DNA of 64,000 nucleotides from Cytophagales bacterium (lineage in GTDB: Bacteria > Bacteroidota > Bacteroidia > Cytophagales > Spirosomataceae): positions 20,798 through 84,797 of the forward strand of contig JAAFJE010000019.1 in assembly GCA_013298025.1 (NCBI GenBank). Reading direction: 5' to 3'. The translations under genes and the position numbers were made by a program. Numbering within the stretch: the first letter of the stretch is position 1; each line of letters begins with the position of its first letter. The notes under the pieces are model-generated. The model did no database searches. It saw nothing but the letters and a program-made list of their open reading frames with translations, and was not told the origin of the DNA. Of the stretch, positions 1 to 8,505 are shown piece by piece.

Positions 1-585
1 CAGCCTGTATCGCTACCGGTTGTTCATGCCGAGGTAAAATCTGCCTTACCAGCCAGTATGCAGCCTCTTATTACGACCGACCGCCAGCCAGTAGTGCCGA
101 GCTATCCTCGTAAAAAAATCAAGCTTCTTCCTGCTGTTGCTACCTTGTTGGTGGCAGTGTTGATAGGGGTATGGTCGTTGAGAAGCAAGAGTGTGAATCG
201 TACCAACTTGGGTTCGGTATTGCCATTTACCACACAAGACAGTGAGAAAAGCAATGTTCAAGCGGAGGTAAACAAGCCCACAGAGGAAGCCCCAAGCGAG
301 CCATTGCCTCAAGCGGTGGAAGAAAAAACAAGCAATGATACCAAAGTAGGGCAATATTTCGTTATTGTAGGGAGTTTTGGGAACCGTGAAAATGCCGAGA
401 AATATTTGATGGCCATCAAAGAAGAAGGCTTTAGTCAGGCATTGATTATTGTACCAACCCACAACGAAAAACTCTTCAAAGTGGCAGCCGCTGTTTATAC
501 AGAAGAAAACCTTGCTCGTAGCAAAGCCACCGAATTTCAAAAAACATTAAGTACTACAACTTGGGTATTCAAAACAATGCACTGA
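1..585 (+). CDS. SPOR-domain envelope protein (5' end outside window)
   Basis: The reading frame is open from base 1, so the start lies upstream of the window and only the C-terminal 194 codons are seen. Counted from the internal Met at base 58, one transmembrane helix lies at about residues 24-41, then an acidic Glu/Pro-rich linker, then a SPOR domain at about residues 98-175, beginning GQYFVIVGSFGNRENAEKY. SPOR domains bind peptidoglycan with denuded glycan strands, usually near division sites. The topology (cytoplasmic N-terminus, one TM, periplasmic SPOR) matches the HU-CCDC81/SPOR proteins of Bacteroidota, but the upstream domain is not visible, so that subfamily is inference. The next gene begins 4 bases after the stop, suggesting cotranscription. 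Confidence 0.85.
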   Translation, partial: QPVSLPVVHAEVKSALPASMQPLITTDRQPVVPSYPRKKIKLLPAVATLLVAVLIGVWSLRSKSVNRTNLGSVLPFTTQDSEKSNVQAEVNKPTEEAPSEPLPQAVEEKTSNDTKVGQYFVIVGSFGNRENAEKYLMAIKEEGFSQALIIVPTHNEKLFKVAAAVYTEENLARSKATEFQKTLSTTTWVFKTMH

Positions 586-588
586 TGT

Positions 589-1536
589 ATGGCTATTAAA
601 ATTGAAAAAAAACAAAGTACTAATACAAACGCTCGTACAGCCTTTTTGTTGGCTACGGTCTTTAATGCTTCTATGTTGGGGCTTTTTCGGTATATTACCG
701 TTTGGAATGCCGAAGAAAACTTACTGAATGAACCTGTAGGAGGCCAAGGTTTTGTGGTGAATTTTGGGACAGATGCCAAAGGTTCGGGGGAAGTTTATAC
801 CAAAAATCATGCAAGCAACAACCGTGTTGCCATTGATACCAAGCCTTCGGATGCTCATGAAGCGGCTAAACCTGCCGACGCTAAAGCTACCCGCAAACCA
901 GACCCCAACAATACCCGTATCAGTGAAAAAAGTGCCGAAGCGAATGTGATTACTTCTACCAAGCCCAGTGCGGTAAAAATCACAGAAAAGAAAGACACTA
1001 AACTGGCTACTGATAATAAAACAGGTAAAACCCCCACGGTTACGCCCAAAAAAGAAACTATTTTGAATGGTTCACTTTTGCCATCGAGGGCTAAAAATAC
1101 CCCTAATGGTACAACAGGCAACAGCAATGCAGGAGGCGGTGCCGATGGTGACGATAATGTAAAAGGCAACAAAGGGCAAAGCAATGGCAATACCGTTAAG
1201 GGTGGTACGTATGAACGCCGACCTGTAGGAACGGGCGGACAAGGCAAAGGAGGCTCGGGTGGTTCTTCTTATAGTCTGGCTGGTTGGGTATGGAACGGAG
1301 AGCCCCGTGTAGATGACGATACAGACGAATCTGGTACATTGACTTTTAAGATAAAGGTTGACTCCGATGGTATTGTACGTTCGGCTGTACCTACGGAAAG
1401 AGGTAATTTTTCGCCTTCTGTTATCGAAAAATACAAAAAAGCAGTGATGAAAATTTCCTTTCGTCCTGTGGCAAGCAGTGGCGATATGCCTCCACTTTCG
1501 GTGGGTTCTGTTACCTTCCAGATTGTGACCAATTAA
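589..1536 (+). CDS. TonB-like energy transducer
   Basis: A 315-residue protein with one N-terminal transmembrane helix (about residues 17-37), a long low-complexity periplasmic linker rich in Lys, Thr, Asn and Gly, and a C-terminal domain (about 228-315) with the TonB/TolA-type pattern (GTLTFKIKVDSDGIV, then a Pro-containing end). TonB proteins pass proton-motive force from ExbB/ExbD to outer-membrane receptors. No exbB or exbD is in the window; in related genomes they often sit just upstream, which would be off the edge here. It starts 4 bases after the SPOR gene and is followed by a strong hairpin terminator. It could instead be a TolA-like protein. Confidence 0.8.
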   Translation: MAIKIEKKQSTNTNARTAFLLATVFNASMLGLFRYITVWNAEENLLNEPVGGQGFVVNFGTDAKGSGEVYTKNHASNNRVAIDTKPSDAHEAAKPADAKATRKPDPNNTRISEKSAEANVITSTKPSAVKITEKKDTKLATDNKTGKTPTVTPKKETILNGSLLPSRAKNTPNGTTGNSNAGGGADGDDNVKGNKGQSNGNTVKGGTYERRPVGTGGQGKGGSGGSSYSLAGWVWNGEPRVDDDTDESGTLTFKIKVDSDGIVRSAVPTERGNFSPSVIEKYKKAVMKISFRPVASSGDMPPLSVGSVTFQIVTN

Positions 1537-1565
1537 TGTGTTGATAGTTATTTGTAGAAATAAGC

Positions 1566-1598
1566 TAAAGTAGTGTACAAACACTACTTTATTTTTTT
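1566..1598 (+). terminator. Rho-independent terminator after the TonB-like gene
   Basis: Perfect 11-bp stem TAAAGTAGTGT / ACACTACTTTA with the 4-nt loop ACAA, followed by a T run. It lies 30 bases past the TonB-like stop and separates that gene from folC. Confidence 0.85.
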
Positions 1599-1648
1599 GT
1601 TGATAGTATAGTGGCTGAGGTATCAGCAGGTTTAATGTAGTAATATTT

Positions 1649-2947
1649 ATGATGACTTATTCAGAAACGATTGCCTATTTGTATCAATTATTGCCTGTGT
1701 TTCATAGAGAAGGTAAAAAGGCTTATAAGGCCGACTTGCATAATACCTTACAAATATGTGTACATTTGGGTAATCCTCATACCCAGTTCAAATCTATTCA
1801 TGTAGCTGGCACCAATGGAAAAGGAAGTACTTCCCATTTTTTAGCTTCTATTTTGCAAGAAGCGGGGTATAAAGTAGGCTTATATACCTCTCCACATTTA
1901 AAGTCTTTCACCGAACGAATCAGAATCAATGGAAAGCCCATCCCAGAAGCCGAGGTTGTGAAGTTTGTAGCCGATAATCAAGCCTTTATTGTCGATTTAA
2001 GACCTTCTTTTTTTGAATGCACTGTTGGACTCGCTTTCGCCTATTTCGCCAAGCAAAACGTAGATATAGCGGTAATAGAGGTAGGTCTTGGGGGACGTTT
2101 AGATTCTACCAATGTTATTCAACCAGCATTAAGCCTGATTACCAATATTAGTTTCGACCACACCGACATCCTTGGCGATACGCTTGAGGCGATTGCCGCC
2201 GAAAAAGCAGGGATTATAAAGCCCCATACGCCCGTAGTTATTACGGAAAAAGTACCCGAAACAGCGGCGGTATTCAATCAAAAGGCAAATGATTGTGAAT
2301 CTATAATTCATTACTCCTCAGATAGATACAAATTGAATGAATGTTCATTTGTTGAAAATTCCCTAAAAATTGAAGTGTTTGACCATCTAAAACAAGTTAA
2401 CCACACGTACTATTCACAGCTTGTGGGGAATTATCAGGCAACGAATCTGATGGGTGTTTTACAAGCGATAGCAGTGTTGCAAACCCAAGGACATGAGATT
2501 ACAGAGAAAGCCATCGAACAAGGAATTGCCAAGGTAGTTACCAATACAGGACTCAAAGGGCGTTGGCAAATCTTACAACAAGCTCCCCTGATGATATGCG
2601 ATACCGCACATAACCTTGCAGGAATTACTGCGGTTCTTCATCAACTCAGGAGCTTGCAGTATAAGGGTCGTCTGTGGATGATATTGGGTTTTGTCAACGA
2701 CAAAGACATAGAGGGTATCTTGTCGTTGCTGCCTCAACAAGCCACTTATGTTTTTTGTCAAGCCAGCATACCTAGGGCTTTATCGGCTAGTTTGTTACAA
2801 AGCATGGCAGCACCCTTCGGATTGTTTGGTAAAGTAGTTGTTGATGTGAATGAGGCCATTGCGTATGTGCAAGGTGAGGCTACTGCCGACGATGTAATTT
2901 ATATAGGGGGGAGTACCTTTGTGGTGGCTGAAATTGCACATTTATGA
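1649..2947 (+). CDS. folC: Bifunctional folylpolyglutamate synthase / dihydrofolate synthase
   Basis: FolC joins dihydropteroate to glutamate and then extends the polyglutamate tail of folates, using ATP, in the cytoplasm. The 432-residue product has the Mur-ligase-type P-loop GTNGKGST at residues 54-61, the family motif VIEVGLGGRLDSTN near residue 145, and a typical C-terminal ligase domain. Length is normal. Two adjacent ATGs (1649 and 1652) make the start ambiguous by one residue. The gene stands alone after a terminator. The other folate gene in the window, folB near 17 kb, is unlinked. Confidence 0.95.
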   Translation: MMTYSETIAYLYQLLPVFHREGKKAYKADLHNTLQICVHLGNPHTQFKSIHVAGTNGKGSTSHFLASILQEAGYKVGLYTSPHLKSFTERIRINGKPIPEAEVVKFVADNQAFIVDLRPSFFECTVGLAFAYFAKQNVDIAVIEVGLGGRLDSTNVIQPALSLITNISFDHTDILGDTLEAIAAEKAGIIKPHTPVVITEKVPETAAVFNQKANDCESIIHYSSDRYKLNECSFVENSLKIEVFDHLKQVNHTYYSQLVGNYQATNLMGVLQAIAVLQTQGHEITEKAIEQGIAKVVTNTGLKGRWQILQQAPLMICDTAHNLAGITAVLHQLRSLQYKGRLWMILGFVNDKDIEGILSLLPQQATYVFCQASIPRALSASLLQSMAAPFGLFGKVVVDVNEAIAYVQGEATADDVIYIGGSTFVVAEIAHL

Positions 2948-3091
2948 GCGACTTTACAGCACATTTTTCTGATAAAATGTACGTATGAAAAGATTTATGC
3001 GATTCTCAGCGACTTTATTTTGATGGAAAATCAAGATAAGGTATTGATATAAAGTAAATTATTTACAAAAAATTAAGTTAAAAATAGCACT

Positions 3092-3754
3092 GTGTCAAGA
3101 AAAAAAACACCTCGTTTTGAGTTAAGCAAACGCTTAGATAATGTTTTAGAGCCAGGAAAAGCACTCTTTGAAGAAATCAAGGGGCATTGGCGACAAGATT
3201 TTTTTAAAAATGATAATCCGATTGTTTTGGAGTTGGGTTGTGGCAAAGGAGAATACACTGTGGGCTTGGCTGGTATATTTCCAGAAAAGAATTTTATTGG
3301 TGTTGACATCAAAGGCGATAGAATTGCCGTGGGAGCTAAAAAGGCTTTTGATGCTCAGATGTCTAATGTTGGTTTTCTTCGGACGAAAATCCACGATTTA
3401 GTTCATTTCTTTGCTCCAAACGAAGTAGCTGAAATATGGGTGACATTCCCAGACCCACATCCTTTGCAAAGTGGCATCAAAAAACGGTTGACCTATCCGA
3501 GATTTTTGGCATTGTATCAAGAAATCCTGCAAGCAGAGGGTTTATTTCATTTGAAAACAGACAGTACTTTATTATTTGAATATTCGTTGGAGGTCTTGCA
3601 GGAAATGGCTGTACAGGATTTGATTTACACCGATAATCTTTATGCTTCTGAACTCAACGTAAGACATTATGGTATTAAGACACGCTTTGAAGAACTCTTT
3701 ACAGCCAAAGGATTTGACATTAAATATTTGGCTTGTCGTTTGAATAAACAGTAG
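3092..3754 (+). CDS. trmB: tRNA (guanine-N7-)-methyltransferase
   Basis: TrmB methylates G46 in the variable loop of tRNA using S-adenosylmethionine. The 220-residue product has the SAM-binding motif LELGCGKGEYTVGLA near residues 46-60 and the signature region FPDPHPLQSGIKKRLT near residues 125-140, where the usual WPKKRH segment is diverged. The start is a GTG: it gives the expected N-terminus (MSRKKTPRF), and no in-frame ATG lies close by. It is followed by a bidirectional terminator shared with the convergent gapA. Confidence 0.93.
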   Translation: MSRKKTPRFELSKRLDNVLEPGKALFEEIKGHWRQDFFKNDNPIVLELGCGKGEYTVGLAGIFPEKNFIGVDIKGDRIAVGAKKAFDAQMSNVGFLRTKIHDLVHFFAPNEVAEIWVTFPDPHPLQSGIKKRLTYPRFLALYQEILQAEGLFHLKTDSTLLFEYSLEVLQEMAVQDLIYTDNLYASELNVRHYGIKTRFEELFTAKGFDIKYLACRLNKQ

Positions 3755-3825
3755 GAGAGTTGATTTAATAGATAAATAAACGAATCTCAGCGGCATCTTT
3801 TGAGTTGCGATAGGTTTGACAAAGC

Positions 3826-3854
3826 AAAAAGGGAGGCTAAAACCTCCCTTTTTC
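3826..3854. terminator. Bidirectional terminator between trmB and gapA
   Basis: Hairpin AAAAAGGGAGG-CTAAAA-CCTCCCTTTTT with A/T tracts on both sides, in the gap between the two convergent genes, so it can stop transcription from either side. Confidence 0.85.
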
Positions 3855-3902
3855 TATACATAAGCATTTGAATTGAGCCTTTTTCTGGCTAATATCAACT
3901 GA

Positions 3903-4916
3903 TTACTGGCTAATCAACTCTGCAAAATATTTTACAGTTCTAACTAATTGGCTTACGTAGCTCATTTCGTTGTCGTACCAGCTTACAGTTTTAACCAATT
4001 GTTTGTCTGCAACAGTAATTACTTTTGTTTGAGTAGCATCGAACAAGCTACCATAAGTAATACCGATGATGTCGCTACTTACGATTTCATCTTCTGTATA
4101 GCCAAAGCTTTCTGTACTTGCAGCTTTCATCGCAGCATTTACCTCGCTTAGTGTTACAGGTTTGTCAAGTACTACTGTAAGTTCTGTTAAACTGCCTGTG
4201 ATTGTAGGAATACGTTGTGCACCACCGTCTAATTTACCTTTCAATGAAGGAAGAACCAAACCGATTGCTTTGGCAGCACCTGTACTGTTTGGAACGATGT
4301 TTGAAGCGGCTGCTCTTGCACGACGCAAGTCTCCTTTAGGGTGGGGGGCATCAAGTGTATTTTGGTCGTTGGTATAAGCGTGAACCGTTGTCATGCTACC
4401 CAATACGATACCAAAGTTCTCGTCTAATACTTTAGCCATAGGTGCTAAACAGTTCGTTGTACAGCTTGCACAGCTAATGATTGTTTCGCTACCGTCTAAG
4501 ATATTGTGGTTTACGTTGAATACGATTGTTTTCAAATCGCCTGTAGCAGGAGCAGAGATAATTACTCTTTTTGCACCAGCAGTTAAGTGAGCGGCTGCTT
4601 TGTCTTTATCTGTAAAGAAACCTGTACATTCTAATACAACATCTACTTCGTGTGAACCCCAAGGAATGTCGGCAGGATTACGTTGTGCATAAATTTTTAC
4701 TTCTTCACCGTTTACAATAATGCTATTATCGGTTGATGTTACTTCTTGATTGAATCTTCCTTGTGCACTATCGTATTTCAAAAGATGTGCAAGGGTAGAA
4801 GGACTTGTTAAATCGTTGATAGCAACAACATCAATACCTGGCATGTTGTAGATTTGACGGTAAGCTAATCGACCAATACGACCAAAGCCATTAATTGCAA
4901 CTTTAATTTTAGCCAT
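3903..4916 (-). CDS. gapA: Glyceraldehyde-3-phosphate dehydrogenase, type I
   Basis: Catalyses the NAD-dependent oxidation and phosphorylation of glyceraldehyde-3-phosphate in glycolysis. The 337-residue product has the Rossmann motif NGFGRIGR at residues 9-16, Asp35, consistent with NAD rather than NADP preference, and the catalytic SCTTN segment with the nucleophile Cys152. Length and motifs are standard. A good Bacteroidota-type promoter lies just upstream and a hairpin terminator just downstream, so it appears to be a single-gene unit. Confidence 0.97.
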   Translation of the reverse strand: MAKIKVAINGFGRIGRLAYRQIYNMPGIDVVAINDLTSPSTLAHLLKYDSAQGRFNQEVTSTDNSIIVNGEEVKIYAQRNPADIPWGSHEVDVVLECTGFFTDKDKAAAHLTAGAKRVIISAPATGDLKTIVFNVNHNILDGSETIISCASCTTNCLAPMAKVLDENFGIVLGSMTTVHAYTNDQNTLDAPHPKGDLRRARAAASNIVPNSTGAAKAIGLVLPSLKGKLDGGAQRIPTITGSLTELTVVLDKPVTLSEVNAAMKAASTESFGYTEDEIVSSDIIGITYGSLFDATQTKVITVADKQLVKTVSWYDNEMSYVSQLVRTVKYFAELISQ

Positions 4917-4949
4917 TTTTTTATAAGGGATAATTGTTTAAACACTCCA

Positions 4950-4980
4950 CAAAAATACAGTTTATTAAGGCTATTTGCAA
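4950..4980 (-). promoter_or_regulatory. Promoter of gapA
   Basis: Read on the minus strand, a -33 TTG (4980-4978) is followed after 20 bases by a perfect -7 box TATTTTTG (4957-4950; consensus TAnnTTTG). The transcript would start near 4943, giving a leader of roughly 27 nt before the gapA ATG at 4916. Confidence 0.7.
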
Positions 4981-5839
4981 GGAATATGTAAAATGATAGG
5001 TAAAAAATAAATATAAACGGGCAAGAGTATTGTTAATGATATTAGCATTATAAGGTATATTTTAGTAAAATACTAATATAACTGTCGCTAATTTTAGCAA
5101 ATTAGCATATAATTACTAAAATTAGTAGTGTTTATCTCTTATTATACTAATAAATTACTTATAGCATAACATCCATACCCTGATGGAAGCACACCCTTTA
5201 TTCGATGCCAAACAAATGTCACACATAGATTCTTTCCCTTTGTCTGCATCAATACAATAAAGTGAGAGGAATAAGCGGTTGATAGCAAATATGCCCTTAC
5301 ACCAATAGAAAGAATAGGGTTTAGCAAGACATTCTAGCTATATCTTGGTTTAACGATATTTAGAATAATGAGCAGAAGTCTAAGGTTTTGGAAGCGTTCT
5401 GACTTAACGATTTTCTCCCACTCAAAAAGTGTAGGGAACAAAAAGCAATTGATTAAATAACCTAGAAAAAACTAGGAATTTTCAGTTTTTTTTTGTTACT
5501 TTGTTTAAAGTAATCAAGACTCATTTCAAGAGTATATCAGCCATTTTACAAAACATCCCCACAGATTTTCTCCTTGTTTGTAGATTTCATACAAAGTCTT
5601 TCTTTCCCTTAAAAAACACTTTTTTTACGCAAAATAAAATTTGGCAAGCCTAGCATATCCCTTTTCAACAAAGGCGTAACTACTTTAAAATCAAAAAATA
5701 AAGTATTTGATGCTAAACTATTGAATGAAGTTGCGTACTCAGGCATAAGAACTATTTGTAGCTACGTTTTTCACACAACGAGGGTGAACCCTAAGTATAA
5801 CTCTTCGTAGCAGTTGATACATAGATTTGAAAAATCTCT
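4981..5839. other. Long non-coding stretch between gapA and dapD
   Basis: About 860 bases without a convincing gene. The only open frame is a 61-codon stretch on the minus strand (5142-5327) with no recognisable motif. The sequence is A+T-rich. A small hairpin CCTAG/CTAGG (5461-5476) followed by a T-rich run at 5486-5494 could be an isolated terminator or the end of a small RNA, but nothing else supports a transcript. Confidence 0.5.
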
Positions 5840-5847
5840 TACCTTTG
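5814..5847 (+). promoter_or_regulatory. Promoter of dapD
   Basis: The -7 box TACCTTTG at 5840-5847 matches TAnnTTTG exactly. A TTG at 5814-5816 lies 23 bases upstream, at the upper end of the accepted spacing, so the -33 assignment is less certain. The leader would be about 25 nt. Confidence 0.6.
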
Positions 5848-5878
5848 TAGCCTAAATAAATTAAGCAAAGTTTCATTC

Positions 5879-6697
5879 ATGGAAAACGTAAAAGAAATTA
5901 TTGAAAAGGCTTGGGAAGATTCAAGTTTGCGCGCGAATAGCGAAACCAAAGCCGCAATTGAATACGTGGTAGAGCAAGTAGATAAAGGCTTGTTAAGAAC
6001 GGCTCAACCCAACGAAGACGGCTCTTGGACTGTAAACGACTGGGTAAAAAAAGCCATTGTGATGTATTTCCCTATCCGCCAAATGGAAGTACAAGAAGTG
6101 GGCATCTTTGAATACCACGATAAAATGAAGTTGAAAAGCAACTATGCTTCGCTTGGCGTAAGAGTCGTGCCTCCAGCCGTAGCTCGTTACGGGGCTTTTA
6201 TTGCTAAAGGTGTTATTTTGATGCCTTCTTACGTAAATATCGGGGCATACGTTGACGCTGGCACAATGGTTGATACTTGGGCAACCGTAGGAAGCTGTGC
6301 TCAGATTGGCAAAGATGTGCATTTGAGTGGTGGTGTAGGTATTGGTGGCGTATTAGAACCACCGCAAGCTGCCCCTGTAATTATTGAAGATGGTGCGTTT
6401 ATTGGCTCAAGATGTATCGTGGTAGAAGGTGCTAGGGTAGGGAAGAGGGCTGTGTTGGGTGCTGGTGTAACCATTACTGGTAGCTCTAAAATCATTGATG
6501 TAACTGGCCCAGAACCAATTGAATACATCGGGTTCGTTCCAGAAAACTCCGTAGTGATTCCTGGCGGATTCATGAAAAAATTCCCTGCGGGCGAATACAA
6601 CGTGCCTTGTGCCTTGATTATCGGCAAACGCAAGGAGAGCACCGACCTCAAAACTTCTCTTAACCAAGCCCTTAGAGAAAACAATGTTGCGATATAA
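5879..6697 (+). CDS. dapD: Tetrahydrodipicolinate N-succinyltransferase
   Basis: Transfers succinyl from succinyl-CoA to tetrahydrodipicolinate in the succinylase branch of lysine/diaminopimelate synthesis. The 272-residue product has a helical N-terminus, then imperfect hexapeptide repeats of a left-handed beta-helix (about residues 105-215, e.g. GVGIGGVLEPPQ), and the conserved C-terminal region with VIPGG. The length is normal for DapD. It has its own promoter and terminator. dapA lies far away near 50 kb, so the pathway genes are scattered. Confidence 0.96.
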   Translation: MENVKEIIEKAWEDSSLRANSETKAAIEYVVEQVDKGLLRTAQPNEDGSWTVNDWVKKAIVMYFPIRQMEVQEVGIFEYHDKMKLKSNYASLGVRVVPPAVARYGAFIAKGVILMPSYVNIGAYVDAGTMVDTWATVGSCAQIGKDVHLSGGVGIGGVLEPPQAAPVIIEDGAFIGSRCIVVEGARVGKRAVLGAGVTITGSSKIIDVTGPEPIEYIGFVPENSVVIPGGFMKKFPAGEYNVPCALIIGKRKESTDLKTSLNQALRENNVAI

Positions 6698-6735
6698 ATA
6701 CGCTACTATAATCCAGTTTCTGATGATATAATACC

Positions 6736-6768
6736 AAAGCGAAAGAGATAGACTCTTTCGCTTTTTTT
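6736..6768 (+). terminator. Rho-independent terminator after dapD
   Basis: Stem AAAGCGAAAGAG / CTCTTTCGCTTT with a short loop and a 7-T run, 38 bases past the dapD stop. Confidence 0.88.
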
Positions 6769-6935
6769 ATGCCTTTAATTGCCCATACAAACACGTTTGG
6801 TATGCTGCATGAGCGTTGGGTCAACACAAACATTATCTTCGCTTAAATCGCCAATCAAGCCCGTATGGTCTTTTACCTTACTTTGAAGCTCTTCAGAAAA
6901 AACATCAAAGTGCCTTATTATCTGCCTTCTACTAT

Positions 6936-6982
6936 TTGTATATACAAGTTAAATACAGATACAACAAACTTGTATATACAAG
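6936..6982. promoter_or_regulatory. Paired palindromic operators upstream of the S1-domain gene
   Basis: Two copies of the perfect 12-bp palindrome TTGTATATACAA (6936-6947 and 6970-6981; the second extends to a 14-bp palindrome CTTGTATATACAAG) whose starts are 34 bp apart. They lie 95-140 bp before the ATG of the CvfB-like gene, inside the 379-bp gap after dapD, which otherwise holds only the dapD terminator. The spacing and symmetry suggest a dimeric repressor or activator site. The regulator is unknown. Confidence 0.6.
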
Positions 6983-7076
6983 ATGGATTACTCTTATCTA
7001 TTGCTCAAATGGGGCAGAATTAGGCATTTTGAGAATCTTGGTGCATTTTTGTACTAGAATCACAATAACACAACAC

Positions 7077-7913
7077 ATGGAACAAACAATTCAGCTAGGG
7101 AAATTCAATCAGCTATCCGTTATAAAAGAACTAGATTTTGGTATGTACCTCGATGGCTACGAGGAAGAAATTCTTATTCCTCGTGTCTATATTCCGGCAG
7201 GAACCAAAATAGGCGATACGTTAAATGTATTTCTTTATAGAGATTCAGAAGATAGACTCATCGCCACAACGCTTGTCCCCAAGGCCCAAGTAGATGAATT
7301 TGCCTTCTTAGAAGTCAAACAAGTAAGCAAATTAGGCGTATTTTTAGACTGGGGGTTGCTCAAAGATTTGCTCGTTCCTTTTGGTGAACAAAACCAAAAG
7401 ATGGTTGTCGGGCGTAAATATTTGGTGCGTATTTATGTAGATGACAAGAGCCATCGCATTGTGGCTTCGGCCAAAATAGAACGCTTCTTGCAAGCAGAAA
7501 TGCCTACATTCGAGCTTGGACAAGCCGTGCAAGTAATGCCGTATGAGTTTACCGACATGGCTATCAAATGCCTCATCGAAGAGCAATACCTAGGGATTCT
7601 TTATAGAAATGAAACCTTTAAGAAAATTACACTCGGCGAAACCTACCAAGCTTTTATCAAAAAAATCAGAGAGGATAAAAAAATAGATTTAAGCTTAGAA
7701 CAGGTCGGTTACGAACGGATTAACAATTGTAAACAAATCATTCTTGACAAACTTCAACAACACGAAGGTAGTTTACCACTCCATGATAAAACAGAAGCAT
7801 CGGTCATTTATGCCTATTTAGAAATGTCAAAGAAAGATTTTAAGAAAGCTGTCGGAGGGTTGCTTAAAGAACAGAAAATCAGCATTGTTAACAATTGTAT
7901 CAAACTGAATTAA
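7077..7913 (+). CDS. CvfB-like S1 RNA-binding protein
   Basis: A 278-residue protein resembling the CvfB/YitL family: tandem S1-like OB folds (one near residues 70-130, containing VKQVSKLGVFLDWGLLKDLL) and a C-terminal winged-helix-like part. In Staphylococcus aureus CvfB affects virulence-gene expression and binds RNA; the role in Bacteroidota is not established. The frame is open further upstream to 6816, but that extension has no family resemblance and would run through the palindromic operators, so the ATG at 7077 (MEQTIQLGKFNQL) was chosen. No cotranscribed neighbour is evident. Confidence 0.85.
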   Translation: MEQTIQLGKFNQLSVIKELDFGMYLDGYEEEILIPRVYIPAGTKIGDTLNVFLYRDSEDRLIATTLVPKAQVDEFAFLEVKQVSKLGVFLDWGLLKDLLVPFGEQNQKMVVGRKYLVRIYVDDKSHRIVASAKIERFLQAEMPTFELGQAVQVMPYEFTDMAIKCLIEEQYLGILYRNETFKKITLGETYQAFIKKIREDKKIDLSLEQVGYERINNCKQIILDKLQQHEGSLPLHDKTEASVIYAYLEMSKKDFKKAVGGLLKEQKISIVNNCIKLN

Positions 7914-7934
7914 TCCCTAAAACACTTTTGTAAA

Positions 7935-8039
7935 TTACATTTGTAAATAACCACTTCCTTTATATATTGATTTACATTTGTAATTTACAATTCTTTATTT
8001 TACATTTGTATGTAAATATTTCAAAAACTACAAATGTAA
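7935..8039. promoter_or_regulatory. Array of four TTACATTTGTA repeats before the XRE gene
   Basis: The 11-mer TTACATTTGTA occurs at 7935-7945, 7972-7982 and 8000-8010, and inverted at 8029-8039, ending 4 bases before the XRE start codon. Start-to-start spacing is 37, 28 and 29 bp. Each copy contains both a TACA/TGTA dyad and a perfect TAnnTTTG -7 box (TACATTTG), so binding at the repeats would overlap promoter elements. A further dyad TTGTAATTTACAA lies at 7978-7990. Autoregulation by the downstream XRE protein is the simplest reading. Confidence 0.65.
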
Positions 8040-8043
8040 ACAC

Positions 8044-8505
8044 ATGGAGCTTAACCAAAAAATAGAACAAATTATTCTCAGCAAAGGTATGTCGCCAAGT
8101 TCTTTCGCCGATACCATTGGCGTACAAAGAAGTAATATTTCTCACATACTTTCAGGACGAAATAAGCCTAGTTTAGACATCATTCAGCGTATTTTACGGG
8201 TTTTTCCCGATTTAGACCGAGATTGGCTACTTTTTGACACAGAAAGCGCCACTATTACAAGCCCTGAAAATACGCCTCAAACACTTTATAATCAGCAAAT
8301 TAACCCTACAATTGGGCATACAGGAACGCTCCGAGAATCGCCTAAAATGATTCAATCCGAAGAGAAATCCGTACAAAATACGGTCAAAAGAAAAATAGAA
8401 CGCCCCATTGTACCCACTTCCATAGAACCAGAAGAAAAAACGATTGATAGAATTTTGATTTTTTATTCCGACGGTACATTTATGGAATATAAACCTGCGA
8501 AATAA
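8044..8505 (+). CDS. XRE-family helix-turn-helix regulator
   Basis: A 153-residue protein with an N-terminal Cro/CI-type helix-turn-helix (about residues 5-64; MSPSSFADTIGVQRSNISHI followed by LSGRNKPSLDIIQRILRVFP). The remainder is a Ser/Thr/Lys-rich linker and a short conserved-looking tail (DRILIFYSDGTFMEYKP, about 135-151). No toxin or protease domain is attached and no phage genes surround it, so it looks like a chromosomal regulator. It is preceded by the four-repeat array, which suggests it controls itself. Targets are unknown. Confidence 0.88.
   Translation: MELNQKIEQIILSKGMSPSSFADTIGVQRSNISHILSGRNKPSLDIIQRILRVFPDLDRDWLLFDTESATITSPENTPQTLYNQQINPTIGHTGTLRESPKMIQSEEKSVQNTVKRKIERPIVPTSIEPEEKTIDRILIFYSDGTFMEYKPAK

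Noticed and set aside
5142..5327. 61-codon minus-strand frame between gapA and dapD
   Set aside because: No motif, no promoter, no likely partner; expected by chance in 960 bp.
6816..7076. N-terminal extension of the CvfB-like gene
   Set aside because: In frame and open, but it has no family resemblance, crosses the palindromic operators and is followed by a natural start at 7077.
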